A stretch of 64,000 nucleotides of DNA. It comes from JBGTSJ01 sp041940305 (GTDB taxonomy: Bacteria; Planctomycetota; Planctomycetia; Planctomycetales; Planctomycetaceae). The stretch is taken from assembly GCA_041940305.1 (NCBI GenBank), contig JBGTSJ010000007.1, positions 124,001 to 188,000 on the forward strand, given 5' to 3'. The notes under the pieces were generated by a model, which did no database searches, had not been told where the DNA came from, and saw only the letters and a program-made list of their open reading frames with translations. A program made the translations under genes and the position numbers. Below are positions 8,745 through 17,117 of this stretch, in pieces; positions within the stretch are counted from its first letter, which is position 1, and each line of letters opens with the position of its first letter.

Positions 8745-10165
8745 ACGGAGTTTGAGATTCCGAGGAGCCAGCGGCTGAGGCGGCTGACCGGCAAATCGGG
8801 CTGCACGAGTTGGACCGGCGTGCCGAGTCGAGTTAGGACGTTCTCGGCAGCGAGATATCCGCTGCGGACGGCCCCTTCCATCGTGGCGGGCCAGCCCGTC
8901 TGCGTCCAATCGCCGGCGAGTTGCAGGTTGGGTATGGCAGTCTGCTGAACTGGGCGGAGGCGGTCGACGCCCGGCGTCGGAGCGAAGACGGCCCGCTGCT
9001 CGGTCACGATGCGCGATCGCAGCAACCGGGCCTCTGCTGCGGCCGGCCAGATGGCTGCCAGCTCCTGCACGACGGTCTGGATCACTTCTTCTTGAGAGCG
9101 GGCGCGCACATCGCGGCTCGCGCTGATCACGACCTGGTAGCAGTGCGGTTCGTTCGTGTTCCGCCCGAAGATGGCCGACCGATTGAAGACCCATTGGCTC
9201 AGCCGCTCGACGAGCACGGCGTGCGGGTGGTCCATAATCGGCCGGTCGAACCACAGGTGGACGCTGGAGATAGGGGCCGTCTCGATCTGCTCGATGGCCG
9301 CGATGCCGGGCTGCGTGCGGACGTCTTCGGGGAGCAGCGACAGGATGCGGAATTGCGGCACCGCCAGGATGAACTCGTCTGCGTCGATTCGCTCCGCATC
9401 CTTGAGAAGCACCCCCGTTACGCGGCCGTCGCGCAATTCGAGACCGCGCGCCGCGGCTCCAGTGCGGACCGTCACGCCGCGCGATCTCAGCCAGTCCTCG
9501 ACGGGACGTCCATAGAGTTCATCCAAAGGCACCTTGGGGATCTGCACGCGCCAGCCGCGGCGATGCCTGAGAAAGGTGTCGACAAAGACCTTGCGGGCAT
9601 GTCCGACGTCGATGCGGTCGAGGGTTTCGCTCAGGGCACTCACAAGGACCACATGCCAGAATCGTTCGCGCAGCGCCGCGGTCTGGCCGTGTTCAATCAG
9701 CCACTGTTCGAATGAGGGTGGCGGCGCTGTTTCGGCCGCGGTCGGCCTGTCGTCGCGCGCCAGTGCCCGCAGAGCGCGAGCCAGCAGCCGCCGCTCACGG
9801 GCGGACAGGTACGTCAATCGCCGGAACGCGGGAAACAGATGCAGCGGCGCAGGGAGCGGGGATTCTGAGAAGTCGCAGATCTCTCCGCTTGGGCCGACGA
9901 AGGTCAGGCTCTGCTCCGTGCGGAACAGGCCGTCGATGCCGATCGTGCGGCAGAAGTGCTCCAGGTTCGTGCAGCATCCCAGGCTGACATGCTGGCAGTT
10001 GTCGATGGTTTCGCCGGTTTCGGGATCGACGAACGAACTGGCCCGCCCTCCCAGTTTGGTTCGGGCTTCGAGCAGCGTCACGCGGCGGCCGCGTTCGGCT
10101 AGCGCGGCCGCGGCGGCCAGGCCGGCGAGCCCTCCTCCGATGATGACTGTCTCCGCGCGCTCCAC
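8741..10165 (-). CDS. hpnE: Hydroxysqualene dehydroxylase HpnE (squalene-associated FAD-dependent oxidoreductase)
   Basis: A 474-residue flavoprotein. Residues 6-40 form the FAD dinucleotide-binding motif (VIIGGGLAGLAAAAAL, Glu near 35, then GGRASSF). DNCQHVSLGCCTNLEHF (about 55-72) is typical of HpnE, and the C-terminal FAD signature reads LQLAGDWTQTGWPATMEGAV (about 425-444). HpnE reduces hydroxysqualene to squalene after HpnC and HpnD in the bacterial squalene route. HpnC and HpnD are not in the window. The downstream plus-strand gene at 11228 has squalene-cyclase-type repeats, which fits a terpenoid neighbourhood. Confidence 0.92.
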   Translation of the reverse strand: MERAETVIIGGGLAGLAAAAALAERGRRVTLLEARTKLGGRASSFVDPETGETIDNCQHVSLGCCTNLEHFCRTIGIDGLFRTEQSLTFVGPSGEICDFSESPLPAPLHLFPAFRRLTYLSARERRLLARALRALARDDRPTAAETAPPPSFEQWLIEHGQTAALRERFWHVVLVSALSETLDRIDVGHARKVFVDTFLRHRRGWRVQIPKVPLDELYGRPVEDWLRSRGVTVRTGAAARGLELRDGRVTGVLLKDAERIDADEFILAVPQFRILSLLPEDVRTQPGIAAIEQIETAPISSVHLWFDRPIMDHPHAVLVERLSQWVFNRSAIFGRNTNEPHCYQVVISASRDVRARSQEEVIQTVVQELAAIWPAAAEARLLRSRIVTEQRAVFAPTPGVDRLRPVQQTAIPNLQLAGDWTQTGWPATMEGAVRSGYLAAENVLTRLGTPVQLVQPDLPVSRLSRWLLGISNSV

Positions 10166-10264
10166 GGACCTGCCTTGGTTGATGAACGGGTGCGAGAGCG
10201 GATGTCTTCGGAGGGCCAGACGTGGCTCCGGAGATCGCTCTGCGTAACGGCGAGATCAGCGGAC

Positions 10265-10282
10265 GGCACAGAGAACTGTGCC
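10265..10282. repeat. Hairpin GGCACAG-AGAA-CTGTGCC, copy 1
   Basis: A 7-bp perfect stem with a 4-base loop, preceded by AGCGGAC and followed by TGCGAC. The same stem and flanks recur at 19114-19131 with loop AGGA. It lies in the divergent intergenic region between hpnE and comF. It is a small dispersed palindromic repeat, possibly REP-like. Confidence 0.7.
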
Positions 10283-10387
10283 TGCGACGATCAACCGCAC
10301 ATGCCGATTCGCCGCACAACTCGCCTCAGTCGGCAGGATGTTCGGCGCGGCTGCGCTTTATATCATGCCGGACAGGAGACGCGAGCC

Positions 10388-11176
10388 GTGCGTGATGCTG
10401 TCACCCGAATTCGTGACGAGCTGCTCCGAGTGCGGAGTGCGGGCTTAGACTTTCTCTACCCGCCGGCCTGCGCTCTGTGCGATGCCTCCCTGCATCGCGT
10501 CTCAGAATCGAATTCGCCAGCAGACCGCCTTTGTCCGGAATGCGTTGCGGGGATCGCACCCGGCATTCCGGATCGCTGTGTGCGGTGCAGTGCTCCGGTT
10601 GGGCCCTTCCTCGACACCCGCGAGGGGTGCATCCACTGCCGCACTGACGCGTTTGCGTTTGAGCGAGTGCTGTCCATCGGGCTCTACGACGCGACATTGC
10701 GACAGGCCTGTCTGGCGGCCAAGCAGGGGGATGCCGGACTGTCGAACGCTATGGCTGAATTGCTCTGGTCTGTGGCCTCCGAGGAACTCGGCAGCGCCGG
10801 CATTGATGTCATCGTTCCCGTACCGCATCACTGGACGGAACGCATGGCGCGTCGGCACCTTCCTCCGGAGTCGATGGCGCGCGGTCTGGCCCGTCTGCTG
10901 CGGGCGCCCGTGGAGACCCATTTGCTCGTCAAGACCCGCCGCACGCCGGCCCAGACTGACCTGACTCCGACGGAGCGACGCGCCAATCTTCGCAACGCGT
11001 TCGCTTGTCCGGGAGTCGATATGCGGGGGGCGACGGTCCTGCTCGTCGACGACGTGTTGACGACAGGGACGACCGCTCACCGCTGTTCTCTCGAACTGCG
11101 CCGAGCCGGGGCAGGGCGGATCGTGGTCGCCGTGGCCGCACGCGGAATCGGTCGCCCGTCCGTTCGCGCCGGCTGA
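10388..11176 (+). CDS. comF: ComF family phosphoribosyltransferase-like protein
   Basis: 262 residues from a GTG start, chosen because GGAG lies about nine bases upstream and the family N-terminus begins here; the frame is open to 10175. The N-terminal zinc-finger region has paired cysteines (ACALCDAS, LCPECV, CVRCSAPV, GCIHC). The C-terminal type I phosphoribosyltransferase domain has the PRPP loop VLLVDDVLTTGTT (near residue 220). ComF proteins act in DNA uptake or processing in competent bacteria, with the biochemical role unsettled. It is followed after about 50 bases by the cyclase-repeat gene. Confidence 0.92.
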   Translation: MRDAVTRIRDELLRVRSAGLDFLYPPACALCDASLHRVSESNSPADRLCPECVAGIAPGIPDRCVRCSAPVGPFLDTREGCIHCRTDAFAFERVLSIGLYDATLRQACLAAKQGDAGLSNAMAELLWSVASEELGSAGIDVIVPVPHHWTERMARRHLPPESMARGLARLLRAPVETHLLVKTRRTPAQTDLTPTERRANLRNAFACPGVDMRGATVLLVDDVLTTGTTAHRCSLELRRAGAGRIVVAVAARGIGRPSVRAG

Positions 11177-11227
11177 ACTGGTCCGCGTGTGTTCCGAACC
11201 GGGCCGGGTTCGGTTACTACATACCGG

Positions 11228-12202
11228 ATGCCTGATGAACCTTACCTGTTCCGCCTGGCCGCCCGACTGCAATCGGGCGCGGCCGCCTTCGATCCGTCCC
11301 GCCGCGCTCGCCACGCGGAATTCGTCCGTGCGCGCCAGCAGGCCGATGGTGGTTTCCCCGGTCGTGAGGGGGATTCCGATCTGTACTACACGAGTTTTGC
11401 CGTCCGGACATTGGCGATGCTGGATGTGCTCGATGAACGGGTCTGCGTGCCGCTCGCGGAGTATCTCCGCGGTCACGACTGGCGGCGGCTGGGCGTGATC
11501 GACCTGATGAACTGGCTCTGGCTGGCGCTGACGCTGCAGATCAGCGCGGGTATCGACCTGATCGGCGACGCCGGCGATGACTGGGCCGAGGAACTGGGGG
11601 CACGCCTGGAGTCGGTGCGCGCTCCCGACGGCGGTTACGCGAAGTCGACCGAAGGGGCGGCCGGCAGCACGTATCACACGTTTCTGGTCGTGCTCACGTA
11701 TGAGATGCTCGGCCGTCTGCCTCCGCGGCCCGGAGCGCTGACGCAGTTTCTGTACGACCGGCAGCGCGATGACGGCGGGTTCGTCGAGATTGGTCCGATG
11801 CGCCGCAGCGGGACCAACCCGACGGCCGCCGCGAGCGCGGTGTTGCAGATTCTCGGCGCGATGGACGACGAAATCCGCGACGGCATCCGGGAGTTCTTGC
11901 GAGAGGTCCGCAGCGACGAAGGAGGCTTCCAGGCCAACAGCCGGATTCCGTTCGCCGACGGACTCTCCACGTTCACCGCGCTGCTCACGCTGCAGGACCT
12001 GGAACTCGCCACGGCTGACGATGCGGCCCGGATCCGGGCGTATATCGAATCCAACCTGGAGTTCCCCACGGGCGGCTTCCGCGCGGCGGCGTGGGACGAC
12101 GCGGCGGATGTGGAATACACGTTCTACGGGCTGGGCGTGCTGGCGCTGGTTGAGTCTGCGGAGAGGGAGGGGGGCGGCGCGGTTGAACCCCGCCGCTCGT
12201 AG
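11228..12202 (+). CDS. Prenyltransferase/squalene-cyclase repeat protein
   Basis: 324 residues from ATG 11228 (MPDEPYLF); the frame extends upstream without a better start. It consists of alpha-alpha repeats with the motifs QQADGGFPGREGDSD, APDGGYAKSTEG, RQRDDGGFVEIGPM, RSDEGGFQANSRI and LEFPTGGFRAAA. These Gly-Gly-Phe/Tyr repeats are the signature of the prenyltransferase and squalene oxidocyclase repeat family. It is about half the length of squalene-hopene cyclase and no clear DXDD acid motif is visible. It is more likely a prenyltransferase-beta-like or substrate-binding protein than a full cyclase. The neighbourhood of hpnE makes a terpenoid role attractive but unproven. Confidence 0.82.
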   Translation: MPDEPYLFRLAARLQSGAAAFDPSRRARHAEFVRARQQADGGFPGREGDSDLYYTSFAVRTLAMLDVLDERVCVPLAEYLRGHDWRRLGVIDLMNWLWLALTLQISAGIDLIGDAGDDWAEELGARLESVRAPDGGYAKSTEGAAGSTYHTFLVVLTYEMLGRLPPRPGALTQFLYDRQRDDGGFVEIGPMRRSGTNPTAAASAVLQILGAMDDEIRDGIREFLREVRSDEGGFQANSRIPFADGLSTFTALLTLQDLELATADDAARIRAYIESNLEFPTGGFRAAAWDDAADVEYTFYGLGVLALVESAEREGGGAVEPRRS

Positions 12203-12334
12203 GGATGATACAGGCTGTTCCGGTCGCCCCGTGCGCAGTTGACGGTCGCACTCTCTGTGTGCCGATGTCCCCTTTTGGCAACGCCGGCTGTCGCTCTGCG
12301 CCCTAGGGTTGCCGGACACCGGAAAGGCTCCCCC

Positions 12335-13657
12335 ATGAACGACGTCCGTCTCCAGGTTCTCGACTCCGCTGCCAACTTTTCGTGCGGCGGCTGCACCCGC
12401 TGCTGCACGCAGCCTTACGCTGTGATCATCGAGAAGGAAAAGGCGGAAGCCCTCAGCCGGCACGACTTCTCCGCCTATCCGCAACTGGCTGGCAAGACGC
12501 TGTTCCAGGAGAGCAAGCACGCACCGGACGGCTATTACGTGCTGAGCAAGCAGCCCGGCACTACGCGCTGCATCTTTCTCGCCGACGACGGCCTGTGTCT
12601 GGTTCACAAGGAACTCGGTCCCGCCGCCAAGCCGCACCCCTGCCTCAAGTTTCCCTACCACGTTTCGCCGACGTACGTGGACGACCGGGTGTCGCTCGAT
12701 TTCGGCTGCCCTCACGTGCAGAAGTCCGAAGGGGCGCCGCTTGTCGAACAGCGGGACGAGATCGCCGAGATCTGCAAAGTCTCGAAAGTGCGCGTCTACA
12801 CCGACGCCGTCGTCGATCTCATGCCGGGCGTGCAGTTGTCGCATGCGGAGTATGACGCCCTGATGCAGCGTCTGGAGGCCGTGTTCTCATCGCCGGGGGA
12901 AGAGTCCATCTGGGACCGGTTCGCGGCGACGCTGTGGCTGGCGCAGTCGGTGGCGCAGATGAAGCGCGAGAATGCTCCGGACGTCATCGATCGCCTGCAG
13001 CATCAGTCGGCGGTGCTGGCTGCGGCCGAACGACCGCCGGTCACCCGTCACGAGGCGCCCGGCAAGGCGCCGTCGCCGGTGCGGATGATGTTCGCCGCTA
13101 CGCTGCTCCGCGACGTCCTCCCGCCGGACGTGACGCTCAACATGAGCCTGTGGGGGCGCGTAAAGCTGTTGCCGAAGCTGATGTCGCTCGCCAAGCTCTC
13201 CGGGCGGTACGACTCGAAGTTCCTCGGCCGCGAAATCGACGTGGACGCCGTGCTCGCACATGACCTGGAGCCGGAACTCGATCCCGCCGCGACGTTCCTG
13301 CTCAGCCGGTACGTGCGGACACGGCTCTGGCAGCGGTTCCTGGTCGGCACGCGGCTGTCGGTGGTGGCCGGACTGCATCAGCACATTCAGGACCTGAATG
13401 CGCTGCTGTTCCTGGCCCGCGCCGAAGCCCAGCACCGCCGAACCTCACGGCTCACCGAACCGCTGATCGCGCAGGCTCTCGCGCACGTGGAACTCAACAT
13501 CGCCAATCAGCCACGGGTGTTCGACCAGAAGTCGCTGACCTGGTTCACCGGCCAGCTCGATAACCCGGCGCTGGCGATGGACAGCCTGCGACTGATGTCG
13601 CTGGCGGCGCCTGTGCCGCAGAGTGCAACCGCCGAAACGGTGGACGCGGCGGGGTAG
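12335..13657 (+). CDS. YkgJ family cysteine-cluster protein
   Basis: 440 residues from ATG 12335. The N-terminus carries FSCGGCTRCCTQPY (about 15-28), then RCIFLADDGLCLVHKELGP and PHPCLKFPYH, the conserved Cys pattern of YkgJ/CxxCxxCC proteins that probably bind zinc or an iron-sulfur cluster. The long C-terminal region (about 130-440) is helical and unassigned; it gives a protein about twice the length of a minimal YkgJ domain. The function is unknown. It follows the cyclase-repeat gene in the same direction after about 130 bases, so co-transcription is possible. Confidence 0.85.
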   Translation: MNDVRLQVLDSAANFSCGGCTRCCTQPYAVIIEKEKAEALSRHDFSAYPQLAGKTLFQESKHAPDGYYVLSKQPGTTRCIFLADDGLCLVHKELGPAAKPHPCLKFPYHVSPTYVDDRVSLDFGCPHVQKSEGAPLVEQRDEIAEICKVSKVRVYTDAVVDLMPGVQLSHAEYDALMQRLEAVFSSPGEESIWDRFAATLWLAQSVAQMKRENAPDVIDRLQHQSAVLAAAERPPVTRHEAPGKAPSPVRMMFAATLLRDVLPPDVTLNMSLWGRVKLLPKLMSLAKLSGRYDSKFLGREIDVDAVLAHDLEPELDPAATFLLSRYVRTRLWQRFLVGTRLSVVAGLHQHIQDLNALLFLARAEAQHRRTSRLTEPLIAQALAHVELNIANQPRVFDQKSLTWFTGQLDNPALAMDSLRLMSLAAPVPQSATAETVDAAG

Positions 13658-13765
13658 TGCAGACTCTCATTGATGTCGTGTCGGTGAACAGCAGCAGCAG
13701 CAGCTTCGCGACACCGTCCGGATTCGCGTTGGCGAGTTTTGCTTCAGATTGGCACTGATTCCGGA

Positions 13766-14767
13766 TCACGGAGTGACCGGCTCCTGTGCCGGATCGGCGG
13801 TCTTGAGATGCTGGTCGAAGAATGTGATGAGCAGCTCGTTGGCATCCAGCCAGGCCTGGGCGTCGCCGCCGAAACCGTGGCCGCCGCCGTTGATCGTGAT
13901 CAACTCACACTCGACGCCCGCCGCCTGGCAGGCTTCCAGGTAGAGCGTCGCCTGTTCGTAGGGGACGACATTGTCTTCCGTGCCGTGAATGAGCATCACC
14001 GGCGGGTCGTCTTCGCTCAAATACTTGACGGGACTGGCGCGGGCATAGGTGTCGGGGGCGTCCGTCAGGGGCGCTCCCAGGAAATCGAGCAGCAGCGGGT
14101 GGACGAGTTCCGGGAAGGATTGTGACAGGTCGGTCGGGCCGGCGATGTTGCCGACTGCCTGGACTGCACTGGAGAAGTCAGCATATCCGCCGCTCCCTTC
14201 GAGGCCGTCGTCCTGCTCGGTGCCGCCGAGCATCAGGGCCAGGTGCCCTCCGGCGGAGCCGCCCATCGCCCCGATACGGTCGGCGTCGATGTTCAACTCC
14301 TCCGCATGGGCCCGCAGGTAGCGCACGGCGCATTTGACGTCTTCGAGCTGTGCCGGGAACTGGTGTTGCGGAGCGAAGCGGTATTTTACTGTGACGGCGA
14401 CATAGCCGCGCTGCGCAAGAGTCTGGATGAAGGTCGTAAAGCTGCTCTTGTCGCCTCCCTTCCAGCCTCCGCCGTGAATGCAGACCACCGCCGGAAACGG
14501 GCCGGCTCCCTGCTTCGGCCGGGCGATGTCGAGGACGAGCGGTGTCCCCGCGTCTTCGCCATAGGGAACGTTCGCTTCGTAGATCACGGTCTCCGCGAGT
14601 GCGGCCGCATGCCGCCGGGCGACAAACTTCTGCGCGTAGCCGACGGCGAGCAGGGCGATTCCCAGGAATGCACCAGCTACGACGGCGGTTCCGCATCCGA
14701 TGAGGAGGCAGGTCCGCGGCGCTCGCGACGGAGGGGCGTCGTCGATGAACTCTAAGGCGTCGTCCAA
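13766..14767 (-). CDS. Membrane-anchored alpha/beta hydrolase (BD-FAE/carboxylesterase type)
   Basis: 333 residues. A single hydrophobic segment (about 20-44) anchors the protein. The catalytic fold shows the oxyanion-hole motif HGGGWKGGD (about 97-105), the nucleophile elbow GGSAGGH (about 170-176, Ser), the acid-loop region MLIHGTEDNVVP (Asp near 277) and GGGHGFGG (His near 305). This is the pattern of esterases and lipases of the hormone-sensitive-lipase/BD-FAE type. Its start overlaps the end of the upstream gene (14752-15363) by 16 bases, indicating an operon. Confidence 0.9.
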   Translation of the reverse strand: MDDALEFIDDAPPSRAPRTCLLIGCGTAVVAGAFLGIALLAVGYAQKFVARRHAAALAETVIYEANVPYGEDAGTPLVLDIARPKQGAGPFPAVVCIHGGGWKGGDKSSFTTFIQTLAQRGYVAVTVKYRFAPQHQFPAQLEDVKCAVRYLRAHAEELNIDADRIGAMGGSAGGHLALMLGGTEQDDGLEGSGGYADFSSAVQAVGNIAGPTDLSQSFPELVHPLLLDFLGAPLTDAPDTYARASPVKYLSEDDPPVMLIHGTEDNVVPYEQATLYLEACQAAGVECELITINGGGHGFGGDAQAWLDANELLITFFDQHLKTADPAQEPVTP

Positions 14768-15363
14768 GGCGAGACCTTGACGATCATGTGCGTCTGTGTG
14801 CGGCTTCGTAGCGGCGGATCGGACTTTGGAAGGTCAGTGGTCTCCGTTTCCATTCCACCGGCGACGATGGGGACATCCAGCTGAACGGCCAAGGATGTTT
14901 GAAACGCCCTTTCCGTCAGAATCGGTTCGTAAACACCATCTGCCACAGGCACGCGGCTTCCTGTATCAATGCTGTGGACGTGTTTCAGTTCGATCCGAAT
15001 CTTCCCATCATCATCCCTCCGCAGGACGCCGGCGAGTTCGATTGTATCGGGTCCGATGAAAACTCGCGTATGGAATGCCTCGTCTTCGCGGGCGACGGCC
15101 TCGATGCGGTAACGGAGCGGGTCGTTGGAGTGTTCGGCGTGGAGTTTTTCGCCACGTGCGGCGGCGTCGGGTGGAGGTTCGCTGCCGGCATCCTGTTGCT
15201 CTCGGGTGACAGCCTCAACTGGTTGGCGGGGCGTGTCCTGGTCAGTGGTGGATGGAAGTGTTTCGGTGCGCTCGCGGCACTCGACCGAGACAACGTAATG
15301 CTGCGCAGCTGCAGCGTGATGGACCAGGAGGGCCGCTGCAAAGCAGACAATGGCTCGTCGCAT
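14752..15363 (-). CDS. Secreted hypothetical protein
   Basis: 203 residues with a signal peptide (MRRAIVCFAAALLVHHAAAAQ). The middle is rich in Asp, Glu and Arg. The C-terminal half alternates hydrophobic and charged residues, as in a beta-sandwich, and ends with a THMIVKVSPW segment. I do not recognise the family. It overlaps the downstream hydrolase gene by 16 bases, so the two are probably made together at the envelope. Confidence 0.7.
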   Translation of the reverse strand: MRRAIVCFAAALLVHHAAAAQHYVVSVECRERTETLPSTTDQDTPRQPVEAVTREQQDAGSEPPPDAAARGEKLHAEHSNDPLRYRIEAVAREDEAFHTRVFIGPDTIELAGVLRRDDDGKIRIELKHVHSIDTGSRVPVADGVYEPILTERAFQTSLAVQLDVPIVAGGMETETTDLPKSDPPLRSRTQTHMIVKVSPWTTP

Positions 15364-15731
15364 GGGGGATCTTCCTTAAGCGGAGCATGTTCCGCGAGGA
15401 TGCTAGCCCGGCCGGGCGGCAACTGCCAAGACGAGGCTGACTGGGGATAACGGCTCTGGTCATGTGCGAGCGGCAGTTCCTGCCGGTACGTCGGCCGTAC
15501 GCTTATCTGGCGTCATTCCGGCCCTCTTCCCGCGATTGCATTCGAGCTCGACGGGTGCTGTGAAGTTGGGGTTGCGGGGTTCGGGGGGGCACTGATAGGT
15601 TTCCGGCCCATTTCGGGATTCTCTCTCAAGTTTTCACTTCCGATTGACGCGGTCCCTGGTTTCGGGACGGCGGGGTCGAATCCCGCCGCCCGCTGGGAAT
15701 TCTCTCTCTCCCACGGACGGGATTGGACATC
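15364..15731. promoter_or_regulatory. Divergent intergenic region with a GC-rich hairpin
   Basis: About 370 bases lie between the minus-strand secreted protein (start 15363) and the plus-strand TPR gene (start 15732). Promoters for both must lie here. The only clear structure is a 7-bp stem (15668-15674 with 15682-15688) around a 7-base loop, about 45 bases upstream of the TPR start. No gene is evident. Confidence 0.5.
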
Positions 15732-16739
15732 ATGCGCGCCCTCACCTACCGCCTGTCGCTCGGGCTGGCCGGACTCATCTGGATCTTCATTGCGTCCACG
15801 TTCTGCGGATGCAACCAGACGAGCGGCTACGTCAACAATCAGGCCGGACAGCAGTATTACCAGCAAGGGAATTACACGGCCGCGCGGCAGGCGTTTCAGC
15901 GGGCGATGACGGACAACCCGAAGAATGCCAACTATGCGTTCAACCTGGCGTCGGCCATGAACAAGCAGGGGGATGTGATCGCCGCGGAGCGGATGTATCA
16001 GCACGCCCTCTCAGTGGAGCCGAGCCACCAGCCGTCGTATCACGGATATGCGGCGATGCTGAACAAGCAGGGGCGCTCGGCCGAAGCCCAGGAACTGCTG
16101 GCGGCCTGGAACCAGACGCAGCCATATGACGCGGAGTCGTACATCGAACTGGCCTACATGCAGCAGGAGCAGGGAGATTTGCCCGGCGCCGAGCTGTCGC
16201 TGCAGAAGGCGCTGCGGATCAGTCCGAAGCATCCGATCGCGCTGGCGCATCTGGGGAACGTCTATCAGCAGACGGGGCGGACGAGCGAAGCGGCGGGGAT
16301 GTACCGCCGGTCGCTGCTGATCAATCCTTATCAGTCGGAGGTGAAGTCGCAGCTTGCGCAGGTTTCGCGGCCCAACTCGCAGATGCCCCAGCAGATGGCC
16401 GGAATGATGCCGCAGGCCGATCCGAGAATGTCATCCGGACCGATGCCGACGACCGTCTACATGCCGCCCGGCCCCTACAACGGTCCGGATGGTCAGCCGG
16501 TGGTAATGCATTCGGCGCCGATGGCGATGTCGCAGCCGGGAACGGAGTGGTCTCCGCAGCCGTATGTTGCGGGAGGCCCGGTTCCGTCCGGCGCGATGCC
16601 GACATCGGCGCCGGCTCCGATCAATTGGCCGGGAGCAACGCCCGCGCCACTGCCGGCCGAGTACGGGGCGCCCGTGACGAATGCCGATCCGGCCCATGTC
16701 CCGCTGGTAGGGATGGCGCCGGCCGTGCAGGCGTTTTGA
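15732..16739 (+). CDS. TPR-repeat lipoprotein
   Basis: 335 residues from ATG 15732 (an upstream TTG at 15723 is less likely). A signal peptide ends in STFCGC, a plausible lipobox with the modified Cys near residue 25. Residues about 38-205 contain four to five tetratricopeptide repeats (for example NYTAARQAFQRAMTDNP, GDVIAAERMYQHALSVEP, GDLPGAELSLQKALRISP, GRTSEAAGMYRRSLLINP). The C-terminal 130 residues are Pro, Met and Gly rich and probably disordered. It is likely an envelope scaffold or assembly protein. Confidence 0.87.
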   Translation: MRALTYRLSLGLAGLIWIFIASTFCGCNQTSGYVNNQAGQQYYQQGNYTAARQAFQRAMTDNPKNANYAFNLASAMNKQGDVIAAERMYQHALSVEPSHQPSYHGYAAMLNKQGRSAEAQELLAAWNQTQPYDAESYIELAYMQQEQGDLPGAELSLQKALRISPKHPIALAHLGNVYQQTGRTSEAAGMYRRSLLINPYQSEVKSQLAQVSRPNSQMPQQMAGMMPQADPRMSSGPMPTTVYMPPGPYNGPDGQPVVMHSAPMAMSQPGTEWSPQPYVAGGPVPSGAMPTSAPAPINWPGATPAPLPAEYGAPVTNADPAHVPLVGMAPAVQAF

Positions 16740-17117
16740 GAGATCAGTGAGACGACGAGACGGGGCTCTTTGCGCTGGGGTTCTTCACGCTCCGGCGGCG
16801 CGGGCGCATCGCCTCTCCCGCGATCACGTCGGTTCGCCCGGGGTTCGGTTTGCGCGGGAGGCAATCCAGCCGAAAGTATATGTTTGTATATTTTCGTCGT
16901 CAGGAGATACTGTTCGAGGCCATGATCGCGAGCCGACAACGGCCGCACACCGCTTGAGCGACCCGCAATAAAACTCATAGCCACGCGCCGCCTCAGGCCG
17001 GAAATGCATCCGTCCTTCGCACCGTTTACAATCGCGCTCGTGCGGCTGAAGTGATCCGGCTGTTGGTCACTTCTGCGGTTCGCCGCGACGGCAGACGACT
17101 CAGGGATTCTCCGCGAT
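16740..17117. promoter_or_regulatory. Intergenic region upstream of cstA with an AT-rich patch
   Basis: About 380 bases without a convincing gene. A markedly AT-rich patch (16873-16893, AGTATATGTTTGTATATTTT) stands out from the GC-rich surroundings and could hold a promoter or regulator site for cstA, although it lies over 200 bases upstream. Confidence 0.45.

Noticed and set aside
10502..12844. 780-codon minus-strand open frame
   Set aside because: It covers comF, the cyclase-repeat gene and part of the YkgJ gene on the other strand; its translation is Arg/His/Gln-rich with no family resemblance.
15661..15695. TPsiC-arm-like hairpin resembling a tRNA 3' half
   Set aside because: The loop reads GTCGAAT instead of TTCGAAT, no anticodon or D arm is found at the right distance, and no acceptor stem pairs with it.
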